Assembly: GCF_947495995.1 (NCBI RefSeq)
Contig: NZ_CANMAX010000013.1
Location: 1-64,000 of the forward strand
Direction: 5' to 3'
Length of the DNA stretch: 64,000 nt
Origin: an uncultured Tenacibaculum sp.
GTDB taxonomy: Bacteria; Bacteroidota; Bacteroidia; Flavobacteriales; Flavobacteriaceae
This document shows, piece by piece, positions 21,801 through 28,737 of this stretch (its first letter is position 1; each line of letters starts with the position of its first letter). Both the position numbers and the translations under genes were made by a program. Under the pieces are notes generated by a model. It worked only from the letters and a program-made list of their open reading frames with translations, was not told the DNA's origin and made no database searches.

Positions 21801-23260
21801 CTTACAATGCTGATATTTTAATAAGTAGTAACGATCCTGCAACTTCAGAAGTTACTGTTCCTGTAACATTAAACGTATTAGAAACTATAGAAATCGTTAG
21901 TTTTACTCTTGTTGATGCTACAACAAATACTGAAGTAGGAATCATTAATGATGGAGATGTAATTGACTTAAATGATTACAACGGATTAAATAACTTTAGT
22001 ATAATAGCGAATAAAGGAACTTTAGATATTACCAGTGTAGTTTTTGATTTTAATGAAGAAACAGGTTTTAATACTGAAAATAGAGCTCCGTTCTCTCTTA
22101 AAGGTGATTTTAATGGTCGATTCTTTAGAGGAGTTAGTTTACCTCTTGGAAGTAACACAATTACCGCTACTCCTTTCGAAGAGAGAAATGGTAAAGGTGA
22201 AACTGGTATCTCGAATACAATAACTTTCGAAGTAATTGATTCTAATCCGCCAACTGTTACAGATTTCGTTCTGATTAATGCAACAAATAATACAATCGTC
22301 GGACCTTTAAATGAAGGCGATACAATTGATTTAGCTGATTTCAGACGAAATAATTTTTCTGTAGTGGCTAATACAACAGGATCACGAGTAGAAAGTGTGA
22401 TTTTCGATTTCAACGATCGTACTAATTTTAATACTGAAAACAGTGTTCCATATTCATTAAATGGAGATCTTACTTTCAGAAGAACTAAGTATTTCGGAAC
22501 TCCATTTTTATTAGGAACAAATACGATTACTGCAACTCCTTTCAGAAATGATAATGGAAAAGGTGATAATGGAACTCCAGTTACAATTAACTTCGAAGTA
22601 ATAGATAGTGATGCTCCTGTAGTAACAAGTTTAACTTTGATAAATGCTGTTACTAACGAAGAAATAGGTCAATTAAATGAAGGTGATACTATTAATATTG
22701 CTGATTTTAATTCTAATAACTTCTCAGTACTAGCTAATACTGAAGGTGATGATACCAGAAGTGTGGTATTTGGTTTAAATAATCGTGACCGATATAGAGT
22801 AGAAAACTTTGCTCCGTATAGTATTGGTGGAGATTTTGGTGGAAACTTCTTTCCAATTAAATTTTCTTTAGGAACAAATACAGTAACAGCAACTCCGTAT
22901 AAAAAACTATTTGGTAAAGGAAAACCAGGTACAGCTATATCAGTAACATTTGACGTAATAAATGATGATTCTTCAACTGGTAACAGTGTAATTGGTCAAG
23001 TTTCACCAAACCCAGTTGTAGACATTGCAACAGTTACTTTAAAAGAAAATGATCAGTTTAAAGTATTGGCTAATATGAATCTGAAAGCTTCTATTCATAC
23101 ACTATCAGGATTTACAATTAGTCAGCCTGTAAACTTTTCTTTAAATGAACAAAAAAGAGGACAAGTTGATGTAAGTAACTTACCTTCTGGAATCTACATT
23201 TTAAGAGTTACTGATGTAAATGATCAAATCATTTCTAGAATTAAACTTATCAAAAAATAA
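15848..23260 (+). CDS. Giant secreted metalloprotease-like T9SS protein with Ig-like repeats
   Basis: The product is about 2470 residues. A signal peptide (RMLNTIILLLFLNFQPSQA) is followed by a metallopeptidase-like domain with zinc motif HEAGHGLGFID at about 206. Serial Ig-like choice-of-anchor-D modules (repeated SSNDP and VAPG motifs) come next. A LamG-like segment lies near residue 550, and two GFGYTWIDSD/GTFGYIWADN-type modules lie near residues 1310 and 1760. Three repeats of about 105 residues (LNEGDTI..., TATPF) precede a type IX C-terminal sorting domain (SPNPVVDIATVTL ... IKLIKK). It should be exported by T9SS and may be surface-attached. The start chosen is ATG 15848; a TTG at 15818 lengthens it by ten residues without support, and Met at 15908 would give a tidier signal peptide. 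Target unknown; protease activity is inferred from the motif. Confidence 0.8.
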   Translation: MINNYLLSMVGKLLPILKQRMLNTIILLLFLNFQPSQAQKMEQIPGNQVVCPAKFQDMHSRMGMQQLSKRKNTFVRRNTTAELIVTYGPGAQANPEARAAFDFALAIWAEEIVSSVPIRISAEFANLGPGVLASAGPTTLVRDFPGAPKPNVFYPIALANSIAGEDLAPDTEFDLVVNLGNGIPWYFGTDGNTPAGLFDFVSVALHEAGHGLGFIDGGNVAGGVGSINNGGDPFVFDTLVVDGNNNSVLDLPNPSVDLGIFYTSGDVFINGEFAVAANNGSNPELFAPNPFQGGSSIAHWDEAAFPAGDPNSLMSPQIGSAESNFDIGDITRGFFRDMGWVLAEQAPITVVPNQINDELNVGETITQEITVSNSSENPVTVNASISSNAELIRSISNTNFTIPAGENTTFSIELSTVGVTKGNYEESVSLTIDGFSETVTIPVNIRVIDGTEAPSITVNPTSFDETLQQLQIVTRDLVIQNTGDDVLNYNITINDVPQNTIATRILETNNFIRDNGFKTENITSRFSINNNVDTKLISINNTFNRLVTNLFAADFENYEIGDLNNQFGWQTSPNTWQVSNSNPSEGAQSVQLRADGSTTRALAFTPSITPGSEPFMVASADINIQGSGVTWEFIPQSNTAELVNTRVRFNPDNTIDIFDSDIGAFTRIDTTTPTGYFNLRIVVDRDDAAMTIFFDDALIYRGRAATNQIEQIVLLSEMEASTSTMNIDNIEIIDGDEDAFFVSVSPVSGSVDFGSETTLAVKFDTRALDTGEYSATINISSNDPENSTINIPVSLTVVSPPSIVVTPTSLTAAIDVQTDNPATKSEVFTITNTGEANLEFSAVVGNVTFTPFASNSRISNLSSFDLSKYGTPNTITNELKKASSSGGITLSSLKRKALENTPNLIDSIFYDAGINFPDDFVGFNNGTALTAAVKFDVDRNFTLTAIRNGYRTEASTDPVILEIYQGGATPADGTLLLSQTITETSTDGVFAIENLNQSFNFSNGDSFWVVHKYPQDINFPQGVNDGATVRPNTYFISDDGGSTYSTVDFVFLTRALNAQTNNSITLQPSEGSVAPGTSVDVTVTFDAIDLPNGNYASDILISSNDPLNPTATVATSLDVSGQTSFIELSDEFILFNNVFIGNELEKIFTLTNSGLSPINISSITSDNLFFAVTSTATTIGAGESIDVTVNFRPGTPGNINGIITVNSDASNASTLQVVVNGVGVEPPIAVLTPTNISENVDAGNTVDTQLSLKNEGKAPLLFSFPELAVVAALAKPDVKLNDTKILNFSSFSTQKGAPDNRIGSKVLYSLGTDNGFGYTWIDSDESGGPIYNFVDISGTGTEITTDLGGDGSLGIPLQFPFEFYGNTYTNATVNANGFISFDEASTLTFVNSQIPVDNGVNNMIAGLWDDLEPQNFNGAVHYQTIDDTFVVQWTNASVFLGSENETVTFQIVLHADGNIDVFYEDVETAPFLNSATVGIENADASDGAQVVFNSDYIKNGLALRFIKPDVALTPFISNISPMSGVVPAGGSRNLTVTLDATNLNDGVYFDELTVSSNSPDTSTSSSLIELTVTGFPRIEVQRDSIAFEPIFVGLQSSTDLLIQNTGSKALEVDFSNQNSDFTITSTSSAPILPGASQAITINFAPTSVGSIGDNLVITSNDAFGNESVSIPLIGVGVDPPVINVIPDSLNITLKREKTTTEIVTIENNGGSTLNYSLVKTPFSTNLTNSVRIPGYTQIEFEQQIITKEQTDDRIGPKFLNASGGPGTFGYIWADNNSGGPAYDFIDISATGTLANVGADGDETVSLPFTFNFFGEDQNSVIIAANGFLSFSPITATFGAFLNQQIPATANPNNLIAGLWDDLEPQDGEGVFYQSFEDYFIVQYEEVPGFGSNPVKTPVTFQIILFKDGSIKMQYKNVNSEISTSSTVGIEGPNGENGLQVIFNTEFLTNELAITFTPPIMGSVAPGSTAEVPLEFSAAGLEADTTYNADILISSNDPATSEVTVPVTLNVLETIEIVSFTLVDATTNTEVGIINDGDVIDLNDYNGLNNFSIIANKGTLDITSVVFDFNEETGFNTENRAPFSLKGDFNGRFFRGVSLPLGSNTITATPFEERNGKGETGISNTITFEVIDSNPPTVTDFVLINATNNTIVGPLNEGDTIDLADFRRNNFSVVANTTGSRVESVIFDFNDRTNFNTENSVPYSLNGDLTFRRTKYFGTPFLLGTNTITATPFRNDNGKGDNGTPVTINFEVIDSDAPVVTSLTLINAVTNEEIGQLNEGDTINIADFNSNNFSVLANTEGDDTRSVVFGLNNRDRYRVENFAPYSIGGDFGGNFFPIKFSLGTNTVTATPYKKLFGKGKPGTAISVTFDVINDDSSTGNSVIGQVSPNPVVDIATVTLKENDQFKVLANMNLKASIHTLSGFTISQPVNFSLNEQKRGQVDVSNLPSGIYILRVTDVNDQIISRIKLIKK

Positions 23261-23290
23261 TCGATTTAATTCTTTAACATTCTAAAATCG

Positions 23291-23325
23291 AAGGTCATCT
23301 AGTATTAGATGACCTTTGTTTTTTT
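23291..23325 (+). terminator. Rho-independent terminator of the giant gene
   Basis: An 11-bp perfect stem (AAGGTCATCTA / TAGATGACCTT) with loop GTAT is followed by TGTTTTTTT, 30 bp after the stop codon. It isolates the giant gene from the response regulator. Confidence 0.9.
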
Positions 23326-23372
23326 AACAACAATACTTAAGAAACTTACTACGTATTTAGATTGTTTCTAAG

Positions 23373-23380
23373 TATATTTG
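23373..23380 (+). promoter_or_regulatory. Promoter -7 element of the NarL-type gene
   Basis: TATATTTG matches the Bacteroidota TAnnTTTG consensus 19 bp before the ATG. It overlaps TAAGTA-TATT-TGCTTA (23369-23384), a degenerate copy of the nitrate-island repeat, and TACGTA lies at 23350-23355. Confidence 0.5.
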
Positions 23381-23399
23381 CTTAATAATTAACGAATCT

Positions 23400-24077
23400 A
23401 TGGAAAAAATTAATGTTGTTTTAGTTGATGATCATGTGTTAGTTCGAGACGGAATTAGAGCATTATTAGAAGATCAAGAAGATATACAAGTTATCAATGA
23501 AGCTTCTAACGGAAAAGATGCTTTAACTATCGTAAAGAACATAGATCATAAAGTTGTGTTGATTGTAGATATTCGTATGCCTGAAATGACAGGAATCGAG
23601 TTGGTTACTTTGATTAAACAACAATATTCAGAAAAAGAAATAAAGACATTAGTTTTATCTATGCACGACTCTGAAGAGTATGTTGTACAATCTATACAAG
23701 CTGGAGCAGACGGTTATCTTTTAAAAGGTTCTAGTAAAGAAGAGTTTTTAAAAGCTTTGCATAAAATTGCATCTGGTGATAAATACTTTACAGGTGATGT
23801 TTCTGATATTATCATGAATAATTTCGTTAATGGAAAAACACCTAATAAAATTCAATCAACTGCTGTAAATCAAACTGAAAACCCTTTTAAACTTACGAAA
23901 AGAGAAACTCAAATTTTACATTTAGTATTACAGTTAAAGAATAATAAAGATATTGCTGAAGAGCTTAAAATTAGCAAACGTACTGTTGAAGTACATCGAT
24001 TTAATTTGATGAAAAAACTAAACGTAAAAAACATCATGGAATTAAATCAAAAAGCAAACGAATTTAATCTTATTTAA
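23400..24077 (+). CDS. NarL/FixJ-family response regulator
   Basis: The 225-residue protein has a receiver domain with acidic residues Asp10-Asp11, phospho-acceptor Asp57 (IVDIRMPEM) and Lys109 (YLLKG), all intact. A LuxR-type HTH follows at about 160-222 (LTKRETQILHLV, NKDIAEELKISKRTVEVHRF). It is the obvious mate of a HisKA_3 kinase; the nearest is the NarX-like kinase ending at 15730. It is transcribed alone, behind its own promoter and the terminator of the giant gene. A role in nitrate/nitrite response is inferred from that pairing; a role with another kinase elsewhere cannot be excluded. Confidence 0.88.
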   Translation: MEKINVVLVDDHVLVRDGIRALLEDQEDIQVINEASNGKDALTIVKNIDHKVVLIVDIRMPEMTGIELVTLIKQQYSEKEIKTLVLSMHDSEEYVVQSIQAGADGYLLKGSSKEEFLKALHKIASGDKYFTGDVSDIIMNNFVNGKTPNKIQSTAVNQTENPFKLTKRETQILHLVLQLKNNKDIAEELKISKRTVEVHRFNLMKKLNVKNIMELNQKANEFNLI

Positions 24078-24079
24078 AT

Positions 24080-24106
24080 AAAAAAAGGCTGCCCTCTCGG
24101 GCAACC
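24080..24106 (-). terminator. Terminator of the astacin gene
   Basis: Read on the minus strand, GGTTGCCC-GAGA-GGGCAGCC forms an 8-bp stem with one G-T wobble and is followed by seven T. It also lies just after the response-regulator stop and may serve both directions weakly. Confidence 0.8.
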
Positions 24107-24171
24107 TATATCCATTTTAATAATTAGGATTGGGATAAGGATTTATTATACTTACTTTCTTTCCTTTCTTT

Positions 24172-25335
24172 TTAAGATCCACATTGTCCTAAGTTGTTCC
24201 AACCTCCAGATACTCTTTCGTATAAAGAACCTTGGAAAGTAACTCTAGAACCTACTGCATAACTTCTACCGCTAACATAAGCAGCCACACCATCACAAAT
24301 ATCAGCACTCTGTGAACCACACTGTCCTAAGTTATTCCAACCTCCAGATACTCTTTCATATAAAGAACCTTGGAATGTAACTCTAGAACCAATTGCATAA
24401 CTTCTTCCACTAACATAAGCAGCTACACCATCACAGATATCTCCGCCTCCACCAGTTGAAGGAGGATACATTTTATTAATTCCTTCAATATCTCCAGCAG
24501 ATAATCCATTTCTTTGGATTGAATATGAAGAACCGTCTTTCTTTTCTATAGTTGGTTTACCATTTTTTGAAAAGAATGTTGGGCCATACATCATTATAGA
24601 TCCGAAATCTAAAGTAGATGTATATTCATCTCCATCATTTCCTTGTTGAACATACGTTTGAAAGTTAAACGAACGATTATCTACAATATTTTCGAAATTA
24701 ATATTCACATAAGTATCTCTATCTTTTCTACTTTGCTCGTGCCATAAACCTACTGCATGCCCAATTTCATGAATTGTATTACCAGTAGTACAACCTGTAG
24801 CTAAATTAATGTCTTGACGACCACCTCTTCTACCTACAAAAGAAGAACATCCTGAACCAGTTCTAAAATAAATATAATCAGACTGATTTGTTCTTTGCAC
24901 GAATCTTAAAGCCGTATTTCTTTCCCAATGCGCAATAGCATCAGTTACACGGTTTTTATTTGCTAAAGAAGATTCAACTGCGTAATAAACAGTATTGTTT
25001 CTCCATCGACCTCCTGTTCTTCCAACAGATCTACCTAACACTTCAATTGGAGATGGTTCACCAACTTGTGCAGGAGATTCAGTTAATTGTGTAGCATCAA
25101 AAAGTATATCACCATCTAACACATACACATCGTTTACTTTTTCTACATTAACTTCACTTGTTCCATAATAAAGTTTCTGTACTGTTCCACTTAAAGCTGG
25201 GAAAGCTTCTTCTGCTTTAATTTCTGCAGATTCTGGTGGAATAATTTCATTTAAATCGTTAGAGTCTTCACTCTGACACGAAAAAATTAACATTGAAGTA
25301 GCTAAAGCTACTAGTGGGAGTTTTAAGTTTTTCAT
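24172..25335 (-). CDS. Astacin-like (M12A) lipoprotein metalloprotease with duplicated C-terminal module
   Basis: The 387-residue protein has a lipoprotein signal (ATSMLIFSCQSED) and a propeptide-like region to about 105. The catalytic domain holds the full astacin signature HEIGHAVGLWHEQSRKDRD and the Met-turn region SIMMYGP. After a Gly-rich linker come two almost identical 42-residue modules, residues 300-341 and 346-387. Each runs from ICDGVAAY to GQCGS, and they differ at one residue. The modules resemble chitin/carbohydrate-binding (CBM5/12-like) domains with conserved Trp, Tyr and a Cys pair. It is probably a surface or secreted endopeptidase anchored to glycan. Monocistronic, with its own terminator. 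The binding role of the modules is inferred. Confidence 0.88.
   Translation of the reverse strand: MKNLKLPLVALATSMLIFSCQSEDSNDLNEIIPPESAEIKAEEAFPALSGTVQKLYYGTSEVNVEKVNDVYVLDGDILFDATQLTESPAQVGEPSPIEVLGRSVGRTGGRWRNNTVYYAVESSLANKNRVTDAIAHWERNTALRFVQRTNQSDYIYFRTGSGCSSFVGRRGGRQDINLATGCTTGNTIHEIGHAVGLWHEQSRKDRDTYVNINFENIVDNRSFNFQTYVQQGNDGDEYTSTLDFGSIMMYGPTFFSKNGKPTIEKKDGSSYSIQRNGLSAGDIEGINKMYPPSTGGGGDICDGVAAYVSGRSYAIGSRVTFQGSLYERVSGGWNNLGQCGSQSADICDGVAAYVSGRSYAVGSRVTFQGSLYERVSGGWNNLGQCGS
24175..24438 (-). repeat. Tandem 126-bp in-gene duplication
   Basis: Units 24175-24300 and 24313-24438 encode the two C-terminal modules of the astacin-like protease. They differ at a scatter of mainly third-codon positions with one amino-acid change, so the duplication is fairly recent and under purifying selection. 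Confidence 0.85.
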
Positions 25336-25641
25336 AAAAAGGGTTTAATTTTAGATTTATTATGTTTAACTAATATGTTAAAAACTTATTAATTCAGTTA
25401 CATAATGCACTAAATTCCAAATTATTATCTGTACACTAAAAGAAATAAAACCTCTTATATTTTAAAAAAAACTTAACACAAATTAACGATAAAAAAACAC
25501 AAAATCCTAAAAAACAGATAATTAAAAACAAAAAATCAATTTGTTAAATTTATTTTTTCATCTAAAATAAATGTTAAAAAATCTTAAAGTCAAATACAAA
25601 TTATCAAAATTATTCATGATTAATTATCAAATTCATAACAT
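25336..25641. other. Intergenic, no gene seen
   Basis: About 300 bp of very AT-rich sequence between the astacin start and the terminator of the nitrate transport operon. It must contain the astacin promoter, but I cannot point to a convincing -33/-7 pair. No short frame with a good start was found. Confidence 0.5.
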
Positions 25642-25672
25642 AAAAAAGGGATTACTTTTTTAAAGTAATCCC
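25642..25672 (-). terminator. Terminator of the nitrate transport operon
   Basis: On the minus strand GGGATTACTTT and AAAGTAATCCC form an 11-bp stem, followed by six T. It lies about 70 bp after the porin stop codon and closes the nrt operon. Confidence 0.88.
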
Positions 25673-25740
25673 CCTTAATCCAAAACATATAAATCAAATT
25701 ATTTATCTAAATAATGATTGATTTCTCTTTAATAAGTCTA

Positions 25741-27027
25741 TTATTTTTTTGTTCCGTTTAAAAACTTAGGCTTTAAAACTAACATTGCCCAAGCCCAATT
25801 CTGTGTTCCTGCAGCTTCTGCTTCAGTAATTCCTTTCAGTTCGTACATTCCGTCGCTTTCAAACATATGAGAGTAACCTGCTACGATAGAAAAACCATTG
25901 AATTTTCTCTTGTATACTAAATCTACTTCTGTTCCTAACGATTTTTCTCCGCTTGCTAATTCTTGCTCTCCTCTAAAGTTTAATACTTTTAACATTAAAC
26001 TTGCTTTTTCATCTAACTTAAAGTTTGCACTTGCATGGATATCAAATAATCCAATTGAATTTGCATGATTTCCTACATAGAAATAATCCATAAATCCGTT
26101 AAACTTGTGATTCGTTCCATACAATGGGAAAAATGCAGCTGTATCGTCTGTTCTTCCACTGATAATTTCTAAACCTGCTCCTACTCCAACTTTAGGAGAA
26201 ACTTTATAGCTCACATCTAAACCTAATAAATATGCTCCGCTAACCTCAACATCACCTTGTCTTTCACCTGTTTGTAAATATGCATTTGCAGCAACTCCAA
26301 ACTTATTCTTCTTATACTTTAAATGTGTACCAATAGTTTGTAAATTGTTATTTCCGCTTTCTGGTTGGAAAACTCCACCTACTGTTGCTCCTTTTTGGAA
26401 ACCATTATTCATGAATAGGAAACTTCCAGAAAAATCTGTCCAAGATTTATGCAAGTGTAACATTTGCATTGTTTTGTACGTAAAAAATCCTGTAGTTGTA
26501 AATGCAGTTCCTTCTGATTGAAAACCACCTGGAGTTGTATTATCTTGATTGAATGCCAATGCTAAATCAGCAGAGAATGTTCCTTTTTTATACTTTAACA
26601 AAGCTGCATCGTGATTACGACCTTGCTGAGCCCAATCTAAACCTCCTAAAATTCTTTGATCATCGTATGATAATACTTGTCTACCTAATTTAGTAGAAAA
26701 ACCTGCTCCTAATCTAATTTCTGCCCATGCTTGAAAAATAGCAAATGAATTATTTGCATCATTAGGTAAAATTTGTCTGTTTTCTCCCCAAACAAAAACA
26801 TCTTGTAAACTTAAATAAAACTTATATGCATCTGTTTTATAGCCTGCGTTTAATCTAGCTCTAGTAGCTACTCCTAAACCTGGATCTGAACTTTCTCTAA
26901 TTAAAGTTCCGAATCCGTTACGAAATTCAACACGTGGTCTAAACTCACCACTAAGTGTAAATTGCGCATAAGTAAATTGACAAAATGTTGTAAATAGTAT
27001 ACCTAATAATAATAGTTTGTTTTTCAT
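25741..27027 (-). CDS. Alginate-export-type outer membrane porin of the nitrate operon
   Basis: The 428-residue protein has a signal peptide (ending TYAQF) and alternating beta-barrel strands with FRPRVEFRNGFG at the start and KLGRQVLSYDDQRILGGLDW near residue 115. The latter is characteristic of the alginate_exp porin family. It lies 12 bp downstream of the last ABC gene and before the operon terminator, so it is cotranscribed. The name of the family comes from alginate secretion; here context suggests that it lets nitrate (or nitrite) through the outer membrane. That is inference from gene order, not from the sequence of the barrel. Confidence 0.8.
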   Translation of the reverse strand: MKNKLLLLGILFTTFCQFTYAQFTLSGEFRPRVEFRNGFGTLIRESSDPGLGVATRARLNAGYKTDAYKFYLSLQDVFVWGENRQILPNDANNSFAIFQAWAEIRLGAGFSTKLGRQVLSYDDQRILGGLDWAQQGRNHDAALLKYKKGTFSADLALAFNQDNTTPGGFQSEGTAFTTTGFFTYKTMQMLHLHKSWTDFSGSFLFMNNGFQKGATVGGVFQPESGNNNLQTIGTHLKYKKNKFGVAANAYLQTGERQGDVEVSGAYLLGLDVSYKVSPKVGVGAGLEIISGRTDDTAAFFPLYGTNHKFNGFMDYFYVGNHANSIGLFDIHASANFKLDEKASLMLKVLNFRGEQELASGEKSLGTEVDLVYKRKFNGFSIVAGYSHMFESDGMYELKGITEAEAAGTQNWAWAMLVLKPKFLNGTKK

Positions 27028-27039
27028 ACTTATTTAGTT

Positions 27040-27867
27040 TTAATGTTCTAAAAAATCGATTAAATGTTTTCTATATTTATAATAATCGTTGTGTTCTAAT
27101 ACTGTCTTTCTTGTTCTTGGTCTTTCGAAATCTATTTCTAAAATATCTCCAATTTTAGCTTTTGGTCCGCTTGTCATCATCACGACTCTATCAGCTAAGA
27201 AAATAGCTTCATCAACATCATGAGTAATCATTACTGCAGTAATCTTTTCTTTATTCCAGATTTCAATTAGAATATCTTGTAATTCTCCTCTAGTTAAAGA
27301 ATCTAACATTCCGAAAGGTTCATCTAATAATAATACCTTAGGTTTAATAGCAAACGCTCTTGCAATACCAACACGTTGCTGCATTCCTTGAGATAATTCA
27401 TTAGCTTTTTTATGAAAAGCATCTTCTAAACCTACTTTTTGTAAATAGTATTTAGCAATGTCGTTTCGTTGTTTTTTTGTTGCGTGAGGAAAAACCTGAT
27501 TTACACCTAATAATACATTTTGAAGTGAAGTCATCCATGGCATTAAACTAGGAGCTTGAAAAATTACACCACGATCTGGACCTGGACCTTTAATTGGATT
27601 TCCTAACACAGAAATACTACCTCCTGTGATTTCGTTCAATCCTGCAATCATTGAAAGCATAGTTGTTTTACCACAACCAGAATGACCGATTATGGTTACA
27701 AATTCTTCTTTCATGATTTGAAGATTCAAATCCTCTAAAACAATGTAATCTCCTTTAGGGGTTGGATAAACCTTTTTAAGATTTTTTAAATCCAACATTA
27801 ACTCTTTAGTTTCTATTTCGGGGGTAGTTTGAGTTATTGAATGTGTTTCTGTTTCTAATATACTCAT
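27040..27867 (-). CDS. nrtD: Nitrate ABC transporter ATP-binding protein (second)
   Basis: The 275-residue ABC ATPase has Walker A GHSGCGKTT, signature LSQGMQQR, Walker B VLLLDEP and a switch His (MITHDVDEA). It belongs to the nitrate/taurine/sulfonate subfamily. It has the variant signature LSQGM, whereas its neighbour has the standard LSGGM, so the two ATPases form an asymmetric pair like cyanobacterial NrtC/NrtD. Unlike cyanobacterial NrtC, neither carries a fused substrate-binding domain. It follows the other ATPase by 16 bp. The assignment to D rather than C is by order only. Confidence 0.85.
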   Translation of the reverse strand: MSILETETHSITQTTPEIETKELMLDLKNLKKVYPTPKGDYIVLEDLNLQIMKEEFVTIIGHSGCGKTTMLSMIAGLNEITGGSISVLGNPIKGPGPDRGVIFQAPSLMPWMTSLQNVLLGVNQVFPHATKKQRNDIAKYYLQKVGLEDAFHKKANELSQGMQQRVGIARAFAIKPKVLLLDEPFGMLDSLTRGELQDILIEIWNKEKITAVMITHDVDEAIFLADRVVMMTSGPKAKIGDILEIDFERPRTRKTVLEHNDYYKYRKHLIDFLEH

Positions 27868-27883
27868 TTTAATCTTTTTTGAA

Positions 27884-28726
27884 TTATACTCTTACAAAAC
27901 TCTTTGGAGCTAAATCTGGCAATACATAAGTATTTTGCTGTTCAGATTTTCGTTGCTCACCTAAATCCATTAAATATTCAATGATTGCGTTTCGAGTTTT
28001 TTTATACACAGGATTATCATTTAAATCTGTTTTATCTCTCGGACGCTCAATATCTATTTTAAACTCTGGACCTAAAGTTGCATTTGGTCCAGGTCGTAAT
28101 GGTATAATTCGATCTGCCATATAGATCCCCTCATCAACATCATTAGTAATTAATAATGCAGTTCTCTTATCTTTTCCCCATATATTTAATATTTGATCTT
28201 GTAAATTCCCTCTAGTTAAAGCATCTAAGGCTCCTAAAGGTTCATCCATAATAATCATATCAGGTTTCATTGCTAAAGCTCTTGCTACTGCTACACGTTG
28301 ACGCATTCCTCCTGATAATTCTTTGGGAAGTTTATTTATCGCTGGAGTTAATCCAACCATTTCTATATAATGCGCTGCTTTTCTTTTCCAAACCGCTTTT
28401 CCTCTTTTCGGAAAAGCTTCTTTTACAGCCATTAAAACGTTTTGTTCTACAGATAACCATGGTAATAAAGAATAATTTTGAAAAATTACTCCTCGTTCAT
28501 GACTTGTTCCTTTTACTGGTTCTCCTTTAAATAAAACTTCTCCACTTGTTGGTTCTAATAATCCGTTAATCAAGTTTACTAGAGTTGTTTTACCACTACC
28601 TGTAAATCCTACTATAGCTACGAATTCTCCTTCTTCAATAGATAAGTTTATATCTGATAAAACTTCAGTAGCATGCTCGCCTTCTCCGTAAGTTTTGTAT
28701 ATATTTTTTAACTCTAAATATGCCAT
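27884..28726 (-). CDS. nrtC: Nitrate ABC transporter ATP-binding protein (first)
   Basis: The 280-residue ABC ATPase has Walker A GFTGSGKTT, signature LSGGMRQR, Walker B MIIMDEP and the D-loop GALDALTR. In place of the usual switch His it has Asn: the segment reads LLITNDVDEG where its partner has MITHDVDEA. This suggests one degenerate and one canonical ATPase site in the NrtC-NrtD heterodimer, a known arrangement in asymmetric ABC proteins. It is 11 bp downstream of the permease and clearly cotranscribed. Energises nitrate uptake at the inner membrane. Confidence 0.86.
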   Translation of the reverse strand: MAYLELKNIYKTYGEGEHATEVLSDINLSIEEGEFVAIVGFTGSGKTTLVNLINGLLEPTSGEVLFKGEPVKGTSHERGVIFQNYSLLPWLSVEQNVLMAVKEAFPKRGKAVWKRKAAHYIEMVGLTPAINKLPKELSGGMRQRVAVARALAMKPDMIIMDEPLGALDALTRGNLQDQILNIWGKDKRTALLITNDVDEGIYMADRIIPLRPGPNATLGPEFKIDIERPRDKTDLNDNPVYKKTRNAIIEYLMDLGEQRKSEQQNTYVLPDLAPKSFVRV

Positions 28727-28737
28727 ATCTTACGTTT

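Noticed and set aside
23350..23384. Full member of the nitrate-island operator set before the NarL-type gene
   Set aside because: The right arm is TGCTTA and the site coincides with a TATATTTG promoter element, so the match may be chance; kept only as a degenerate copy.
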